Below are positions 46,722 through 55,943 of a stretch of 64,000 nucleotides of DNA, piece by piece. The DNA comes from Methyloceanibacter methanicus. GTDB lineage: Bacteria > Pseudomonadota > Alphaproteobacteria > Rhizobiales > Methyloligellaceae. Within the stretch, counting starts at the first letter, position 1. Every line of letters begins with the position of its first letter. The notes under the pieces are model-generated. The model did not search any database and was not told where the DNA came from. It saw only the letters and a program-made list of their open reading frames with translations. Where the stretch lies: assembly GCF_001723285.1 (NCBI RefSeq), contig NZ_LPWG01000011.1:62001-126000 (forward strand), written 5' to 3'. A program made the position numbers and the translations under genes.

Positions 46722-47660
46722 ATGCCCGTTCCCATTCGCAAAGCCGTGTTTCCCGTCGCCGGGCTCGGAACGCGTTTTCTTCCCGCAACCAAGGCCATGC
46801 CGAAAGAAATGCTGACCGTGGTGGACCGTCCGTTGATCCAGCACGTGGTTGACGAGGCGCGCGAGGCCGGTATCGAGCATTTCGTCTTCGTGACGGGGCG
46901 CAACAAGGGCGCGATCGAGGACCATTTCGACAGATTGCCTGAACTTGAGGATACGCTGGCCGCACGGGGCAAGACGGCCGAACTCGAAATCCTCGCCGAG
47001 TGCCTTCCAGACGCGGGCGCCGCGAGCTTCGTCCGCCAACAGGCGCCCCTGGGGCTGGGCCATGCGGTTTGGTGCGCCCGGGAAATCGTCGGACACGAAC
47101 CCTTCGCCGTGATCTTGCCGGACGTCCTGGTCCAGACACCGGACAAGGGCTGCCTTGCGCAGATGCTCGACGTCTACAATGCGCACGGGGGCAACGTTCT
47201 GGCTGTCGAGCCCGTTCCGGACGAGCAGACGAAGAACTACGGCGTGGTGGCGATCGGCGAAGCGGAGGGGAATGTCTTTCCCGTCACCGGCATGGTGGAG
47301 AAGCCAGCACCCGGCACCGCGCCGTCGAACCTGACCATTCTCGGCCGCTACATTCTGCAGCCGGAGGTGTTCGAACTTCTGTCCGCGCAAGAGGAAGGCT
47401 CGGGCGGCGAAATCCAGCTGACGGACTCCATGCTGACGCTTCTTGAGACGCAGCCGTTCTATGCGGTCGAATATGAAGGCCGCGCCTTCGATTGCGGCTC
47501 GAAGCCCGGCTTTCTCGCCGCCAATGTCGCCTACGCCCTCGATCGGCCGGACTTGCGCGACACCGTGGTCGCCGAGATCAAGAAACTGCTTCCGCGAGGG
47601 CGCGCACCTAGTTGCGGATGCGCATGCCGACCCGCACCTCGTTCTCCGTGTACTCGCTGA
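46722..47660 (+). CDS. galU: UTP-glucose-1-phosphate uridylyltransferase
   Basis: A 312-residue nucleotidyltransferase making UDP-glucose from UTP and glucose-1-phosphate. Signature VFPVAGLGTRFLPATKAMPKE, metal/substrate region AVILPDVLVQTPDKG (Asp), KNYGVVAIGEAEG, VEKPAPGTAPSNLTILGRYI and AFDCGSKPGFLAANVAYALD. ATG 46722 with GAGAGGAC upstream is chosen. After AEIKKLLP the frame runs on about 16 residues of unusual composition (GCACRPAPRSPCTR), overlapping the end of the convergent outer-membrane gene, while another frame has a TAG just after. A small indel near 47598 could have removed the natural end. Confidence 0.95.
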   Translation: MPVPIRKAVFPVAGLGTRFLPATKAMPKEMLTVVDRPLIQHVVDEAREAGIEHFVFVTGRNKGAIEDHFDRLPELEDTLAARGKTAELEILAECLPDAGAASFVRQQAPLGLGHAVWCAREIVGHEPFAVILPDVLVQTPDKGCLAQMLDVYNAHGGNVLAVEPVPDEQTKNYGVVAIGEAEGNVFPVTGMVEKPAPGTAPSNLTILGRYILQPEVFELLSAQEEGSGGEIQLTDSMLTLLETQPFYAVEYEGRAFDCGSKPGFLAANVAYALDRPDLRDTVVAEIKKLLPRGRAPSCGCACRPAPRSPCTR

Positions 47661-49417
47661 ACCGGTCGGTCGACATGAAGTCGGTGTGTTCGTATCGGGT
47701 GTATACGGACATATTCGGATTGAAGAAGTATTCGAAGGTGAGCCCTTCGCGCAGCCGCTCGTCGACAAGCTCGTTGTCCACGTAATCGGCTGTCTCGTAG
47801 CTGAGATAGCCGCCCACCACGAGATACCGCCAGAACGCATGCTGTAGGGAGAGCCGGTAGCTGCGGCTGACGGCCCCGAGCGAATCCACCGTATTGGCGG
47901 TCTCGATCGAGGAACTGGCGATGAACTCGACCAGGGTCATGGGGGTCGGCATCCAAACGATGTCCGCGTTGAACAGGACGCCCTCGATCGGCGCGGTGTC
48001 ATCGGCAATCGAGGTTTGCTCGCCCCAACCGAGACTGATATCGCCATAGAAGGCATCGCTGACCGAATAGGTCACGCCGGCGAGCGTCGCGAAGCGCTCG
48101 AGTCCCGCGTGATGCCCGAGTCCGTCACGGGCTGCTTGTAGACATCCTCCGTGAGTTCCCCTTCGACATAGACCGACAGACCGGGGTTGAACTCATAAGT
48201 GCCCCGCATGGTGAGTTCGTTCTCGCGGTAGTCCCGGACGTCCGCTTGGGGGATCTGCGTCCCGGCCAGGGTATCCGCGATCGTCACCTGCGTGCCGGTC
48301 AGATCCTCGTAGTCGAAGGTGGAGATGCTGCCCTCCACCTCGACCGTGACCCGGTTGAAGTTGTGTCTGGCCGTGGCCGAGATTTGCTCCTGCTGCACAT
48401 TCGTTTGGAAGCCGGCAATATCGGTGATGCTGGTCGCGTTCCGTCCGTCCTGGGCTTGCGCCTTGCCGAGTTCGAGCTCGAGCTGCGTTCGGGCGCCCAC
48501 GTCGAGCCGGCCGCGCAGCAGCGCGGCGTAGATCTTGTCGTCCTCCACCGAGTAGCTGTTGAACCAGCTCCGGTCGGCGGTGAACTCGGCCTGGAAGGCG
48601 TGCCGCGCCCAGTCGGACTCAAGACGCACCTCCGGCGCGAACTCGAAGGCGTAGTCGGAAATCCCGTTCGGCGTGCCGAGCACGTTATCCGTAAAGATCC
48701 CGCCGATCTCTGCCTCGGTGAAGAGCACGAACGAACCGATGCGCGTGCCGAGCGGAATGAACGGGTCGAGCTGACGCACGCGCAGGCCCAGAGGGTCCTC
48801 CGCCGGATCGACGTCCAAGATGTCGCCGCGGAGCGGTGTCAACAGGGGCGGGCCGAAGGGATCCTCCTCGCCCGGCGGTCCGTTCTTTCCTCATCGATCC
48901 CAAAGCCTGGAACCGCCTCATCGGCGACGACCGTGCCGCGCAAGCCCGGATCGACGGTGGACGGCCTAAGTTCGTTGGTGACGTCGGGACGCGCGCTCCG
49001 CGTCGTCTGCGACGTGCCGGTATCGTCCCCGATACCGCCGAGCGGGTCCGAGATCGCCGGCTGGGTGGCGAGGTCGTTGGTCAAACCGTCTTGACCCGAC
49101 CCGTCTTGACCTGACCCGTCCTGGCCAGATCCGTCCCCTCCCAAACCGCCGTCCTCGGTCGCGCCGCCGCCCGCGGCATCGTCTAAGATCCCGCCTCTCA
49201 GCTGGAATGCGCGCTGGCGTCTTGGGGGCGCGGCCGTTCCGGCGCCGAGCGGCGTGCTCGGGGCCGTGGCACCGACGCCTGTGGTGCTGTCCACGGGTGT
49301 AGAGCCGATGCTGCCGCGCAAGCCGGGAACGTCCTGCGCCACGGCCGGTGCGGCTGCGGCGGCAAGCAAAGTGGCAGCGAGCACGCCCGCTGCGCTGGAC
49401 GTATGGCGACGCGGCAA
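47608..49417 (-). pseudogene. Outer-membrane beta-barrel protein (BBP2_2 type), in three frame segments
   Basis: Segment 1 (49417 to about 48840): signal peptide (AAGVLAATLLAAAAAPAVAQ), then a low-complexity Gly/Ser/Gln/Asp region with three GSGQD repeats. Segment 2 (from about 48840 to 48110): DPLGLRVRQLDPFIPLGTRI followed by alternating amphipathic strands (FVLFTEAEIGGIFTDNV, FAPEVRLESDWARHAFQAEF, LSVYVEGELTEDVYKQPV). Segment 3 (from about 48110): GDISLGWGEQTSI, LVEFIASSSIETANT and the closing strand ENEVRVGMRIRN. This is the putative beta-barrel porin 2 (DUF2320) pattern, outer-membrane located, about 600 residues. Two indels split it. It lies between galU and kdsD, so a role in surface polysaccharide is possible but unproven. 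Confidence 0.78.
49087..49136 (-). repeat. 15-bp tandem repeat encoding GSGQD
   Basis: About three copies of a 15-base unit in frame within the N-terminal linker of the outer-membrane protein, encoding Gly-Ser-Gly-Gln-Asp. Imperfect at single bases. A length-variable coding repeat. Confidence 0.7.
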
Positions 49418-49630
49418 GGACGCACCTCGAATAAACCTGGGCTTGCGCGAAGGGCCCCCGACAGCGAGAGTTCCGCACCTGGACCCGTTGACCGTCCGAG
49501 CCTAGGGGAAACAGGGTTAACGAGGCGTTTATCGGCGTCCCAAAATGGCCTTTGGAAATGGTCTTGGCTTGACCTTTCAATGCCTTATTCCGTGGTAGAA
49601 TTGCGCGCCGAAGAGGGGGAACACCAGCCT

Positions 49631-50638
49631 ATGTCCGCCGGTTTGAAACGGAATCTATCCACAGCCGAAGACCCTAGCGAGGCCGTCGCCTCGGCCATGA
49701 GGACACTGCAGCTCGAGGCCGAGGGCCTCAGCGCCTTGCAGGAAGCCCTCGCGGCGGATCTTTCCGAGAGCTTCGCCGCCGCGCTCGGCATTCTGCGGGG
49801 CTGCCGTGGCCGCGTGATCGTGACCGGGATGGGCAAGAGCGGCCATGTGGGCGTGAAGGTTGCCGCCACGCTGGCCTCCACGGGAACGCCCGCCTATTTC
49901 GTGCATCCGAGCGAGGCGAGCCATGGCGACCTCGGCATGATCACGCCCGACGATGCGATCCTGGTATTCTCCTGGTCGGGAGAGACGGTCGAGCTCGAAA
50001 ATATTCTGTCCTATTCACGCCGGTTCGCCGTACCGCTCGTCGCGGTGACGTCGAATCCGCTCTCCACGCTCGCAAAGGCCGCGGAGGTCGTCTTGGCCTT
50101 GCCACGCTCCAAGGAGGCCTGCCCGCACGGCCTTGCCCCCACGACCTCGACCATGATGCAATTGGCCCTCGGGGACTCCATCGCCATCGCGCTTCTGGAA
50201 AGCAAAGGCTTCACCGCGCTCGATTTCGGCGTGCTGCACCCGGGCGGCCAGCTCGGCGCCAAGTTGAAGTTTGTGGACGACCTGATGCACCGGGCTCCCA
50301 ATCTGCCCCTTGCAGGCGCGGACACGGTGATGTCGGAGGCCATCGTGGTGATGACCGAAAAGGCCCTGGGCTGCCTCGGCGTGGTGGACCAGAACGGATT
50401 CTTGCAAGGGATCATCACCGATGGCGACTTGCGCCGGAACATGGGCAACGGGCTCCTCGACCGCCGCGCGGCCGACATCATGACGCCCGCGCCGAAAACC
50501 GTGACGCCCGACATCATGGCGAGCGCGGCGCTCGAGATCATCAATGCCTCGGCGATCACGGCGCTCTTCGTCGTGGAAGACGGCCGGCCCGTCGGCATCG
50601 TCCACATTCACGACCTGCTGCGCGCGGGCGTGGCCTAG
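49631..50638 (+). CDS. kdsD: D-arabinose-5-phosphate isomerase
   Basis: A 335-residue isomerase producing arabinose-5-phosphate from ribulose-5-phosphate, the first step to KDO of lipopolysaccharide. An N-terminal SIS domain (RGRVIVTGMGKSGHVGVKVA, FVHPSEASHGDLGMI, FSWSGETVELENIL, RSKEACPHGLAPTTSTMMQL) is followed by two CBS domains (VDDLMHRAPNLPL through DGDLRRNM, and ADIMTPAPKTVTP through VGIVHIHDLLRAG). ATG 49631 is preferred; an in-frame ATG at 49580 would add 17 residues without homology. Divergent from the beta-barrel gene. Confidence 0.94.
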   Translation: MSAGLKRNLSTAEDPSEAVASAMRTLQLEAEGLSALQEALAADLSESFAAALGILRGCRGRVIVTGMGKSGHVGVKVAATLASTGTPAYFVHPSEASHGDLGMITPDDAILVFSWSGETVELENILSYSRRFAVPLVAVTSNPLSTLAKAAEVVLALPRSKEACPHGLAPTTSTMMQLALGDSIAIALLESKGFTALDFGVLHPGGQLGAKLKFVDDLMHRAPNLPLAGADTVMSEAIVVMTEKALGCLGVVDQNGFLQGIITDGDLRRNMGNGLLDRRAADIMTPAPKTVTPDIMASAALEIINASAITALFVVEDGRPVGIVHIHDLLRAGVA

Positions 50639-52290
50639 GCGGCCATCGCTTCTTTCTCTTTTGCCTTTTTGCCGGCCACCGGCTCGGCTTTGCGCGACCG
50701 CGAGAACGGCTTGCCGGCGTCGGACATCGCGCCCGTCATCGGATCGACGTCGGCGACCGCGCGCGCGACTTCCGCATAATGATAATGAGTCGCCAACTTC
50801 AGCGCATAGATGAAGAGGATATGCGGCTCGCGCCAGCGCTGTTTGACGATCCGCGCCAGTTGCTTGCGATAGCGATCCCGAAGCGGGGCTTCCTTCACCA
50901 GGGACAGGAGCCGCGAACTGACGACCCCAAAGCGCACATAGTTCAGGAAGCAGCGCTTCGCCCAGGCCATGCGCCAGTTCGACCAATAGGGCAGCTCGTG
51001 CATGGTGAACTTGAAGTTCTGGTCGAAGAACTGGGCGTCCAGCCGCTCGAGATAGGCGTCCACCTCATAGCAGGACTGCATCGTCTCGATGAAGCCGTCT
51101 CGGAGCTCTTCGGACGTCATACCCAGCGGAATGACATTGGTCCCGTACTGGTCGTGGTCTTTCTCGTTGTTCAGGCGCCCTGCTTCCTTGAGACGCTTGT
51201 AGAGCGGGGTCGTAGGAATCGCATGGAGAAGCCCCACCAGCGCGGTCGAAATGCGTGCGCGGATCAAGAACTCGGGTATAGCCTCGAAGATGGTCGGATC
51301 GTCGTGATCGAAGCCGACAATCATGCCGCACCAAACGTCGATACCGTGATCCTGGATACGATGCACACGGTCAATCAAGGACCCCGCATTGGGCCGGACG
51401 TTCTGCAGCTTCTTGGTTTCCCGCAGCGACTCTTCGTTGGGCGTCTCGATGCCGATGAAGACGTTCTGGAAATTCGCGCGGCCCATGAGCTCCATGAGCT
51501 CGTCGTCCTCGGCAAGATCCAGAGAGGCTTCCGTGAACAGGGTCAGAGGATAGGCGCGCGCCTGCTGCCATTCGATGACGTCGCGCAGCACGGCCTTGAT
51601 GGCCTTCTTGTTGCCGATGAGATTGTCGTCGACCACGAAGACCATCTTGAAGCCGGCCTGCAGAAAGTCCTCGAGCTCGGCGATAACCTGCTCGCTCGTC
51701 TTGAGGCGCGGACGCCGGCCGAACGTCACGATGATGTCGCAGAATTCGCAGGTGAACGGACACCCGCGTGAAATCTGCATGCTGCCGAACATATAGCGCC
51801 CGACCTTCAGCAGATCCGTGCGCGGCACCGGCAGCGTCGTGACATCGGTCTTTTCCGGCTGCTCATAGTAGGCCTTGTGTTCGCCCTTTTCCCAAGCCGC
51901 CAAGAATTCCGGCCAGGTCTCGTCGGCCTCGCCTTTGAAGAGGACATCCGCCAGCCCGTCCAGGGCCTCGGGCTCCACCGTGGCCATGGGGCCGCCAACG
52001 ACGGTCATGACGCCGCGCGCACGGACCTCTTCGAGAATCTCGATGAGACGGCGTCCCTGGATGTTCATGCCAGTAACGCAGACCATGTCCGCCTGCGCCA
52101 ACCGGTCGAAGTCGATGTCCTCGACATTCTCGTCGACGAGCGTCACGTCATGATGGTCTGGGACGAGGGCCGCGAGGAGACCAAGGCAGGCGACCGGCAG
52201 ATTGGCTTGTTTTCCGAACAGGGGCATGCAGTGCTCGAGCCCCCAAAAAGAGATGTCGAAACGCGGATTGACGATGACGATATCGGCCAT
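50635..52290 (-). CDS. B12-binding radical-SAM protein (DUF4070 type, HpnP-like architecture)
   Basis: A 551-residue protein. The N-terminal cobalamin-binding Rossmann domain (residues 1-140) includes VTGMNIQGRRLIEILEEVR and TVVGGPMATVEPEAL but lacks the free-Cbl Asp-X-His motif, as in many of these enzymes. The radical-SAM barrel has ISRGCPFTCEFCDIIVTF with cluster cysteines 177, 181 and 184, then KMVFVVDDNLIGNKKAIKA and VFIGIETPNEESLRETKK. A DUF4070-like C-terminal region (WREPHILFIYALKLATHYHY) completes it. Hopanoid C-2 methylase HpnP has this same order, but so do many uncharacterised enzymes. Function predicted only as a B12-dependent radical-SAM methylase or related reaction. Its stop overlaps the convergent kdsD stop. 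Confidence 0.82.
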   Translation of the reverse strand: MADIVIVNPRFDISFWGLEHCMPLFGKQANLPVACLGLLAALVPDHHDVTLVDENVEDIDFDRLAQADMVCVTGMNIQGRRLIEILEEVRARGVMTVVGGPMATVEPEALDGLADVLFKGEADETWPEFLAAWEKGEHKAYYEQPEKTDVTTLPVPRTDLLKVGRYMFGSMQISRGCPFTCEFCDIIVTFGRRPRLKTSEQVIAELEDFLQAGFKMVFVVDDNLIGNKKAIKAVLRDVIEWQQARAYPLTLFTEASLDLAEDDELMELMGRANFQNVFIGIETPNEESLRETKKLQNVRPNAGSLIDRVHRIQDHGIDVWCGMIVGFDHDDPTIFEAIPEFLIRARISTALVGLLHAIPTTPLYKRLKEAGRLNNEKDHDQYGTNVIPLGMTSEELRDGFIETMQSCYEVDAYLERLDAQFFDQNFKFTMHELPYWSNWRMAWAKRCFLNYVRFGVVSSRLLSLVKEAPLRDRYRKQLARIVKQRWREPHILFIYALKLATHYHYAEVARAVADVDPMTGAMSDAGKPFSRSRKAEPVAGKKAKEKEAMAA

Positions 52291-52441
52291 GAGATCCTTC
52301 TGGTTCGTGCGATTCTCTTTCCAAGTTCTAGTAGATTAGCGAGACGGGCACGCAACGGCGACCCCGGCAAACCAATCCTGGCGCGTTGACCTTACCCGAT
52401 TTTCCGGCCACGCGCTGACCCAAATCAGGGCAGAAACAACT

Positions 52442-53956
52442 ATGGGCCCGAAAACGGTCGATCTTGTGGTGGTTGGTGGGGGTATCCACGGAGCGGCGAT
52501 CGCACGCGATGCCGCGGGCCGTGGCCTAAGGGTTCTGCTGGCCGAACGAGAGGACTATGCCGGCCTCACGTCCTCGCTTTCGTCCAAACTCGCCCATGGC
52601 GGGTTGCGCTACCTCGAACACATGGAATTCAAACTTGTGCGCGAGTCCTTGAGCGAACGCGCGGGGTTGTTGAAGACGGCACCGCATCTCGTCTCGCCTT
52701 TGAAGTTTCTTCTCCCCATCTTCGACTGGCAGCCCCGGAGCGCCTGGTTCGTCCATACCGGGCTCGCGCTCTACGACCTGCTGTCGCTGGGCGATGGGAT
52801 GCCCGCGAGCGGCCGGCTGGCGAAGGACGACGTCGATCGGCTCCCGCACCTGCGCCGGGATCATCTCGACGCGGTTTTGCACTACCACGACGCCCATGCG
52901 GACGACGCGCGGCTGACCCTAAGCGCGGCCTTGGACGCGCGGACGCGCGGCGCCGACGTCGCCAACCGCCGCGCGGTGACCGCGATCGTGCCCCGCGAGA
53001 ACGGCTACACGGTCGCGCTGTCCGAGCAGGGCAAGACTCGACAGATCGAGACCCGCTTCGTCGTCAATACGGCAGGGCCCTTTGTCGGCGAGGTGGATGC
53101 CATGATCCCGCAGGGCCCTTCATATCGAGGCCCTTCGCCGCGCGACATCCGGCTCGTACGGGGCAGCCACATCGTGTTGCCCATGCCGGAACCGGCGGAG
53201 ACCTGCGCTTACACGCTCCAGGACGAGGGCGAGCGCATCCTCTTCGTCATTCCCTGGCTCGACGGAAACTTCCTCATGATCGGCACCACCGATGTGCCCC
53301 AGAGCGGCGATCCCGGTCGCGCCGTCTGTTCGCCGGCAGAGAAGACCTATCTCCTCGCCGCCTATAATCGCTACTTCGCCCATGCGGGCGGGCCGGCAAC
53401 CGAAGACGACATCGTCTTCGACTGGGCGGGTTTGCGGACCCTGCATGGCGCCCCGGACGAGCAGCCGAGCCGCATCAGCCGCGAGGTGACGATCGAGACC
53501 AAGGCGCAAGGACACGGCGGCTTCCTCTCACTGGTCGGCGGCAAGCTCACCACTCATCGGGCCACAGCCGAGCAAGTGCTCGCCCGCCTCCAAGCGCTCG
53601 GCCTCGAGATGGGTCCGAGCTGGACGAAGGGCGCCCCCGCCTATGGGGGCACGCTCGATCGCGAGGCTTTGGTCGCGCGCGCGCAAGAAGGACCGGCATC
53701 CGTTTTGCCGCAAACGCGGCGGCGCTGGGCCTTCACCTATGGCGACAAGATCGAGGATCTCTACACACAAATCGCAAAGGAACCCGGCCTCGCCGAGGAA
53801 ATCGTGCCCGGCGTGCCGCGTGCGGAACTGCAGCACGCCGCATCGGTCGAGGACGCGAGAACCGGCGAGGACTTTCTCCTGCGCCGCACCAAGCTTCGCC
53901 TGTTCCTCGACGAAGCCGCGCGCGAGACGGTTGAAGACTGGTTCGCCAAGACTTAG
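52442..53956 (+). CDS. glpD: FAD-dependent glycerol-3-phosphate dehydrogenase
   Basis: A 504-residue membrane-associated flavoenzyme oxidising glycerol-3-phosphate to dihydroxyacetone phosphate and passing electrons to quinone. FAD motif DLVVVGGGIHGAAIARDAAG, the substrate region SSLSSKLAHGGLRYLEHMEF, FDWAGLRTLHGAPDEQP, GHGGFLSLVGGKLTTHRATA and a C-terminal capping domain (RRWAFTYGDKIEDLYTQ, ARTGEDFLLRRTKLRLFLDE). Full length. The stop TAG at 53954-53956 lies inside a tandem-repeat array, and the same TAG recurs in frame in the next two repeat units. No other glycerol genes are nearby. Confidence 0.95.
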   Translation: MGPKTVDLVVVGGGIHGAAIARDAAGRGLRVLLAEREDYAGLTSSLSSKLAHGGLRYLEHMEFKLVRESLSERAGLLKTAPHLVSPLKFLLPIFDWQPRSAWFVHTGLALYDLLSLGDGMPASGRLAKDDVDRLPHLRRDHLDAVLHYHDAHADDARLTLSAALDARTRGADVANRRAVTAIVPRENGYTVALSEQGKTRQIETRFVVNTAGPFVGEVDAMIPQGPSYRGPSPRDIRLVRGSHIVLPMPEPAETCAYTLQDEGERILFVIPWLDGNFLMIGTTDVPQSGDPGRAVCSPAEKTYLLAAYNRYFAHAGGPATEDDIVFDWAGLRTLHGAPDEQPSRISREVTIETKAQGHGGFLSLVGGKLTTHRATAEQVLARLQALGLEMGPSWTKGAPAYGGTLDREALVARAQEGPASVLPQTRRRWAFTYGDKIEDLYTQIAKEPGLAEEIVPGVPRAELQHAASVEDARTGEDFLLRRTKLRLFLDEAARETVEDWFAKT

Positions 53957-54054
53957 GAGAAGACCAAGACTTAGGAGAAGCCCAAGACTTAGGAGAAGCC
54001 CAAGACTTACGAGAAGACTTGGCACACGACCTGGCACAAGACTTGGCACAAAAC
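53947..54054 (+). repeat. Two adjoining tandem arrays (18-bp x4, then 12-bp x3) over the end of glpD
   Basis: Four 18-base units CAAGACTTAGGAGAAGNC (53947-54018) followed by three 12-base units of the type YTGGCACAMRAC (54019-54054). The first array contains the glpD stop. In the glpD frame it reads Lys-Thr-stop-Glu-Lys-(Thr/Pro), with TAG in units 1-3 and TAC in unit 4. The 12-mers would read Thr-Trp-His-(Thr/Lys). Confidence 0.85.
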
Positions 54055-54096
54055 CTGGGACGTGGCCCACGCGGCACGCACAATTTCGGGGGACGA

Positions 54097-54330
54097 ATGG
54101 CGGACTACACACTCGAACACGGAAAGCGCTACAAAGCCAAGATTACACTCGGCCTACTGCAAAGCGTGGCCCCGAACGAGATGGTCGCCGAACAGCTGCG
54201 CCAAACGGGCTTTGCCGATGTGCGCGTGACCGGATCCGGCCGGACGCGGATTGCCACCGGTGTTTGGGAGCGCGGCACCGTTTCGGGAGCGATACCGGAC
54301 GAGATCTCAGACATCACGTTGCTGACGTGA
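54097..54330 (+). CDS. Small soluble protein of unknown function
   Basis: A 77-residue protein starting at ATG 54097 with GGGGGA just upstream. The sequence (YTLEHGKRYKAKITLGLLQS, EQLRQTGFADVRVTGSGRTR) mixes helices and strands with many charged residues and no signal peptide. It resembles small hypothetical proteins of Rhizobiales but no named family is recognised. It is convergent with the NfeD gene. The longer upstream in-frame extension lies in the repeat array and is not used. Confidence 0.6.
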   Translation: MADYTLEHGKRYKAKITLGLLQSVAPNEMVAEQLRQTGFADVRVTGSGRTRIATGVWERGTVSGAIPDEISDITLLT

Positions 54331-54340
54331 GGGGGGCCGG

Positions 54341-54796
54341 CTAAGCGTCCGCGCTAACGGGCTCGACCTTCAGCACGGAACCATCGGCGCCGACAACCTT
54401 GACCCGTGTCCCCTTGGGCAGAGCCGGTCCCTCGACGCGCCAGATCGTATCGCCCGCATGCACGCTCCCACGACCATTCTCGATCGCATCCGCCAGTTCG
54501 AAGGTCTGCCCGATGAATTGAGCGGCGCGCTGATTGAGGAGCGGCGCGTCGGTCTCTGGTGGATTCTGCCGCAAGTAGCGATTGACCAGAATCACGGTGA
54601 CGAGGGACAGCCCGCCAAACCAGATCAGCTGCCATTGCCAGGCAATGTCGTACCGCAAGGCAATGACGCCCGTTACGAGCGCAGCGAACCCGAACCACAT
54701 GAGGAAGATTCCGGGCGCCAGCATTTCGAGGACGAGCAGGACAGCCGCCAGGATGAGCCAAACCCAGGGACCAAGTGTGACGAGCGTCTCTACCAT
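54341..54796 (-). CDS. NfeD family membrane protein
   Basis: A 151-residue protein with three membrane segments (WVWLILAAVLLVLEMLAPGI, FGFAALVTGVIALRY, LIWFGGLSLVTVILV) and a C-terminal OB-fold NfeD domain (DAIENGRGSVHAGDTIWRVE, LPKGTRVKVVGADGSVLKVE). Known: short NfeD proteins partner SPFH/stomatin proteins and influence membrane microdomains or quality control. It lies 12 bases downstream of the SPFH gene, the standard arrangement. Confidence 0.9.
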   Translation of the reverse strand: MVETLVTLGPWVWLILAAVLLVLEMLAPGIFLMWFGFAALVTGVIALRYDIAWQWQLIWFGGLSLVTVILVNRYLRQNPPETDAPLLNQRAAQFIGQTFELADAIENGRGSVHAGDTIWRVEGPALPKGTRVKVVGADGSVLKVEPVSADA

Positions 54797-54808
54797 TGTG
54801 TCGCGTCC

Positions 54809-55795
54809 CTAAGCCCTCGGCACCGATCCGCCGCCCCGCCTGGGAGCCTGAGTGGCTTGGTCGGGTGCGGACGACGACGAACCGCCCCCGAAAGCCTCGC
54901 GCGCGATCTCCGAAATGCCGGCAACGGACCCGATGACCGACGAGGCCTCGAGCGGCATGAGCAGGACCTTCTGGTTGTCGGCCGACGCCAGCGCCTTCAG
55001 TGCATCCACGTAGTTGTTGGCCACGAAATAATTGATGGCCTGGATGTTGCCGGAGGCGATGGCCTCGCTCACCATCGCCGTGGCCCGCGCTTCCGCCTCG
55101 GCCTCGCGTTCCCGGGCCTCGGCGTCGCGATAGGCCGCTTCGCGCCGGCCCTCGGCCGCCAAGATCTGCGCCTGCTTGGCGCCTTCCGCCTGCAGGATCT
55201 CCGATTGCCTCTCGCCCTCGGCCATGAGGATCGCCGCGCGCTTGTCACGCTCGGCCTTCATCTGCCGCGCCATGGCGTCGACCAGATCGCGCGGCGGCTC
55301 GATATCCTTGATCTCGATTCGGGTGACCTTCACGCCCCAGCTATGCGTTGCGTCGTCAACGACCGTCAGGAGGCGATGATTGATTTCGTCGCGCTCGGAC
55401 AAGAGCTTGTCCAAATCCATCGAGCCCATCACGGTACGGATATTCGTCATGGTGAGGTTGAGAATGGCTCTCTGGAGATCGGTCACCTCGTAGCTCGCCC
55501 GCGGCGCATCCAAGACCTGAAAGAAGGCCACACCGTCGACCCGCACCATCGCGTTGTCGCGGGTGATCACCTCCTGGCTTGGCACGTTGACCACCTGTTC
55601 CATCATGTTGAGCTTGCGCCCGACGCGGTCGATGAAGGGGATGATGAGCGCCAGACCCGGCGTCAGCGTGCGGATGTACCGGCCAAAACGCTCGACCGTG
55701 TAGTTGTAGCCTTGCGGCACAATCTTGACCCCCGCGATGACGGTCACGACAAAAAGGACAAGCAGCGCAAGAACGAAAATATCGAAACCGAACAT
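54809..55795 (-). CDS. qmcA: SPFH/stomatin-type membrane protein (QmcA-like)
   Basis: A 328-residue protein with an N-terminal membrane anchor (IFVLALLVLFVVTVIAGVKI) and the SPFH domain (VPQGYNYTVERFGRYIRTLT, PFIDRVGRKLNMMEQ, AILNLTMTNIRTVMGSMDLD, ATHSWGVKVTRIEIKDIEPP). A long coiled coil rich in Glu/Ala/Arg (AMARQMKAERDKRAAILMAE) follows, then a short low-complexity tail. It scaffolds membrane microdomains and interacts with membrane proteases. ATG 55795 is chosen because upstream in-frame sequence lacks homology. Operon with NfeD. Confidence 0.92.
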   Translation of the reverse strand: MFGFDIFVLALLVLFVVTVIAGVKIVPQGYNYTVERFGRYIRTLTPGLALIIPFIDRVGRKLNMMEQVVNVPSQEVITRDNAMVRVDGVAFFQVLDAPRASYEVTDLQRAILNLTMTNIRTVMGSMDLDKLLSERDEINHRLLTVVDDATHSWGVKVTRIEIKDIEPPRDLVDAMARQMKAERDKRAAILMAEGERQSEILQAEGAKQAQILAAEGRREAAYRDAEAREREAEAEARATAMVSEAIASGNIQAINYFVANNYVDALKALASADNQKVLLMPLEASSVIGSVAGISEIAREAFGGGSSSSAPDQATQAPRRGGGSVPRA

Positions 55796-55943
55796 CCGGC
55801 ATCCTCCCCAAGCACACCGCCGTCGCCACAGCCTCACACCCTGAGCGTGGCCGGCGGACGCCGCCTCTACGAACGATTACACCATAGATGGGGAGAACGG
55901 GACCGGTTTTAAGGGGCCGGCCGATATCCGTGCTACCCGGCAC

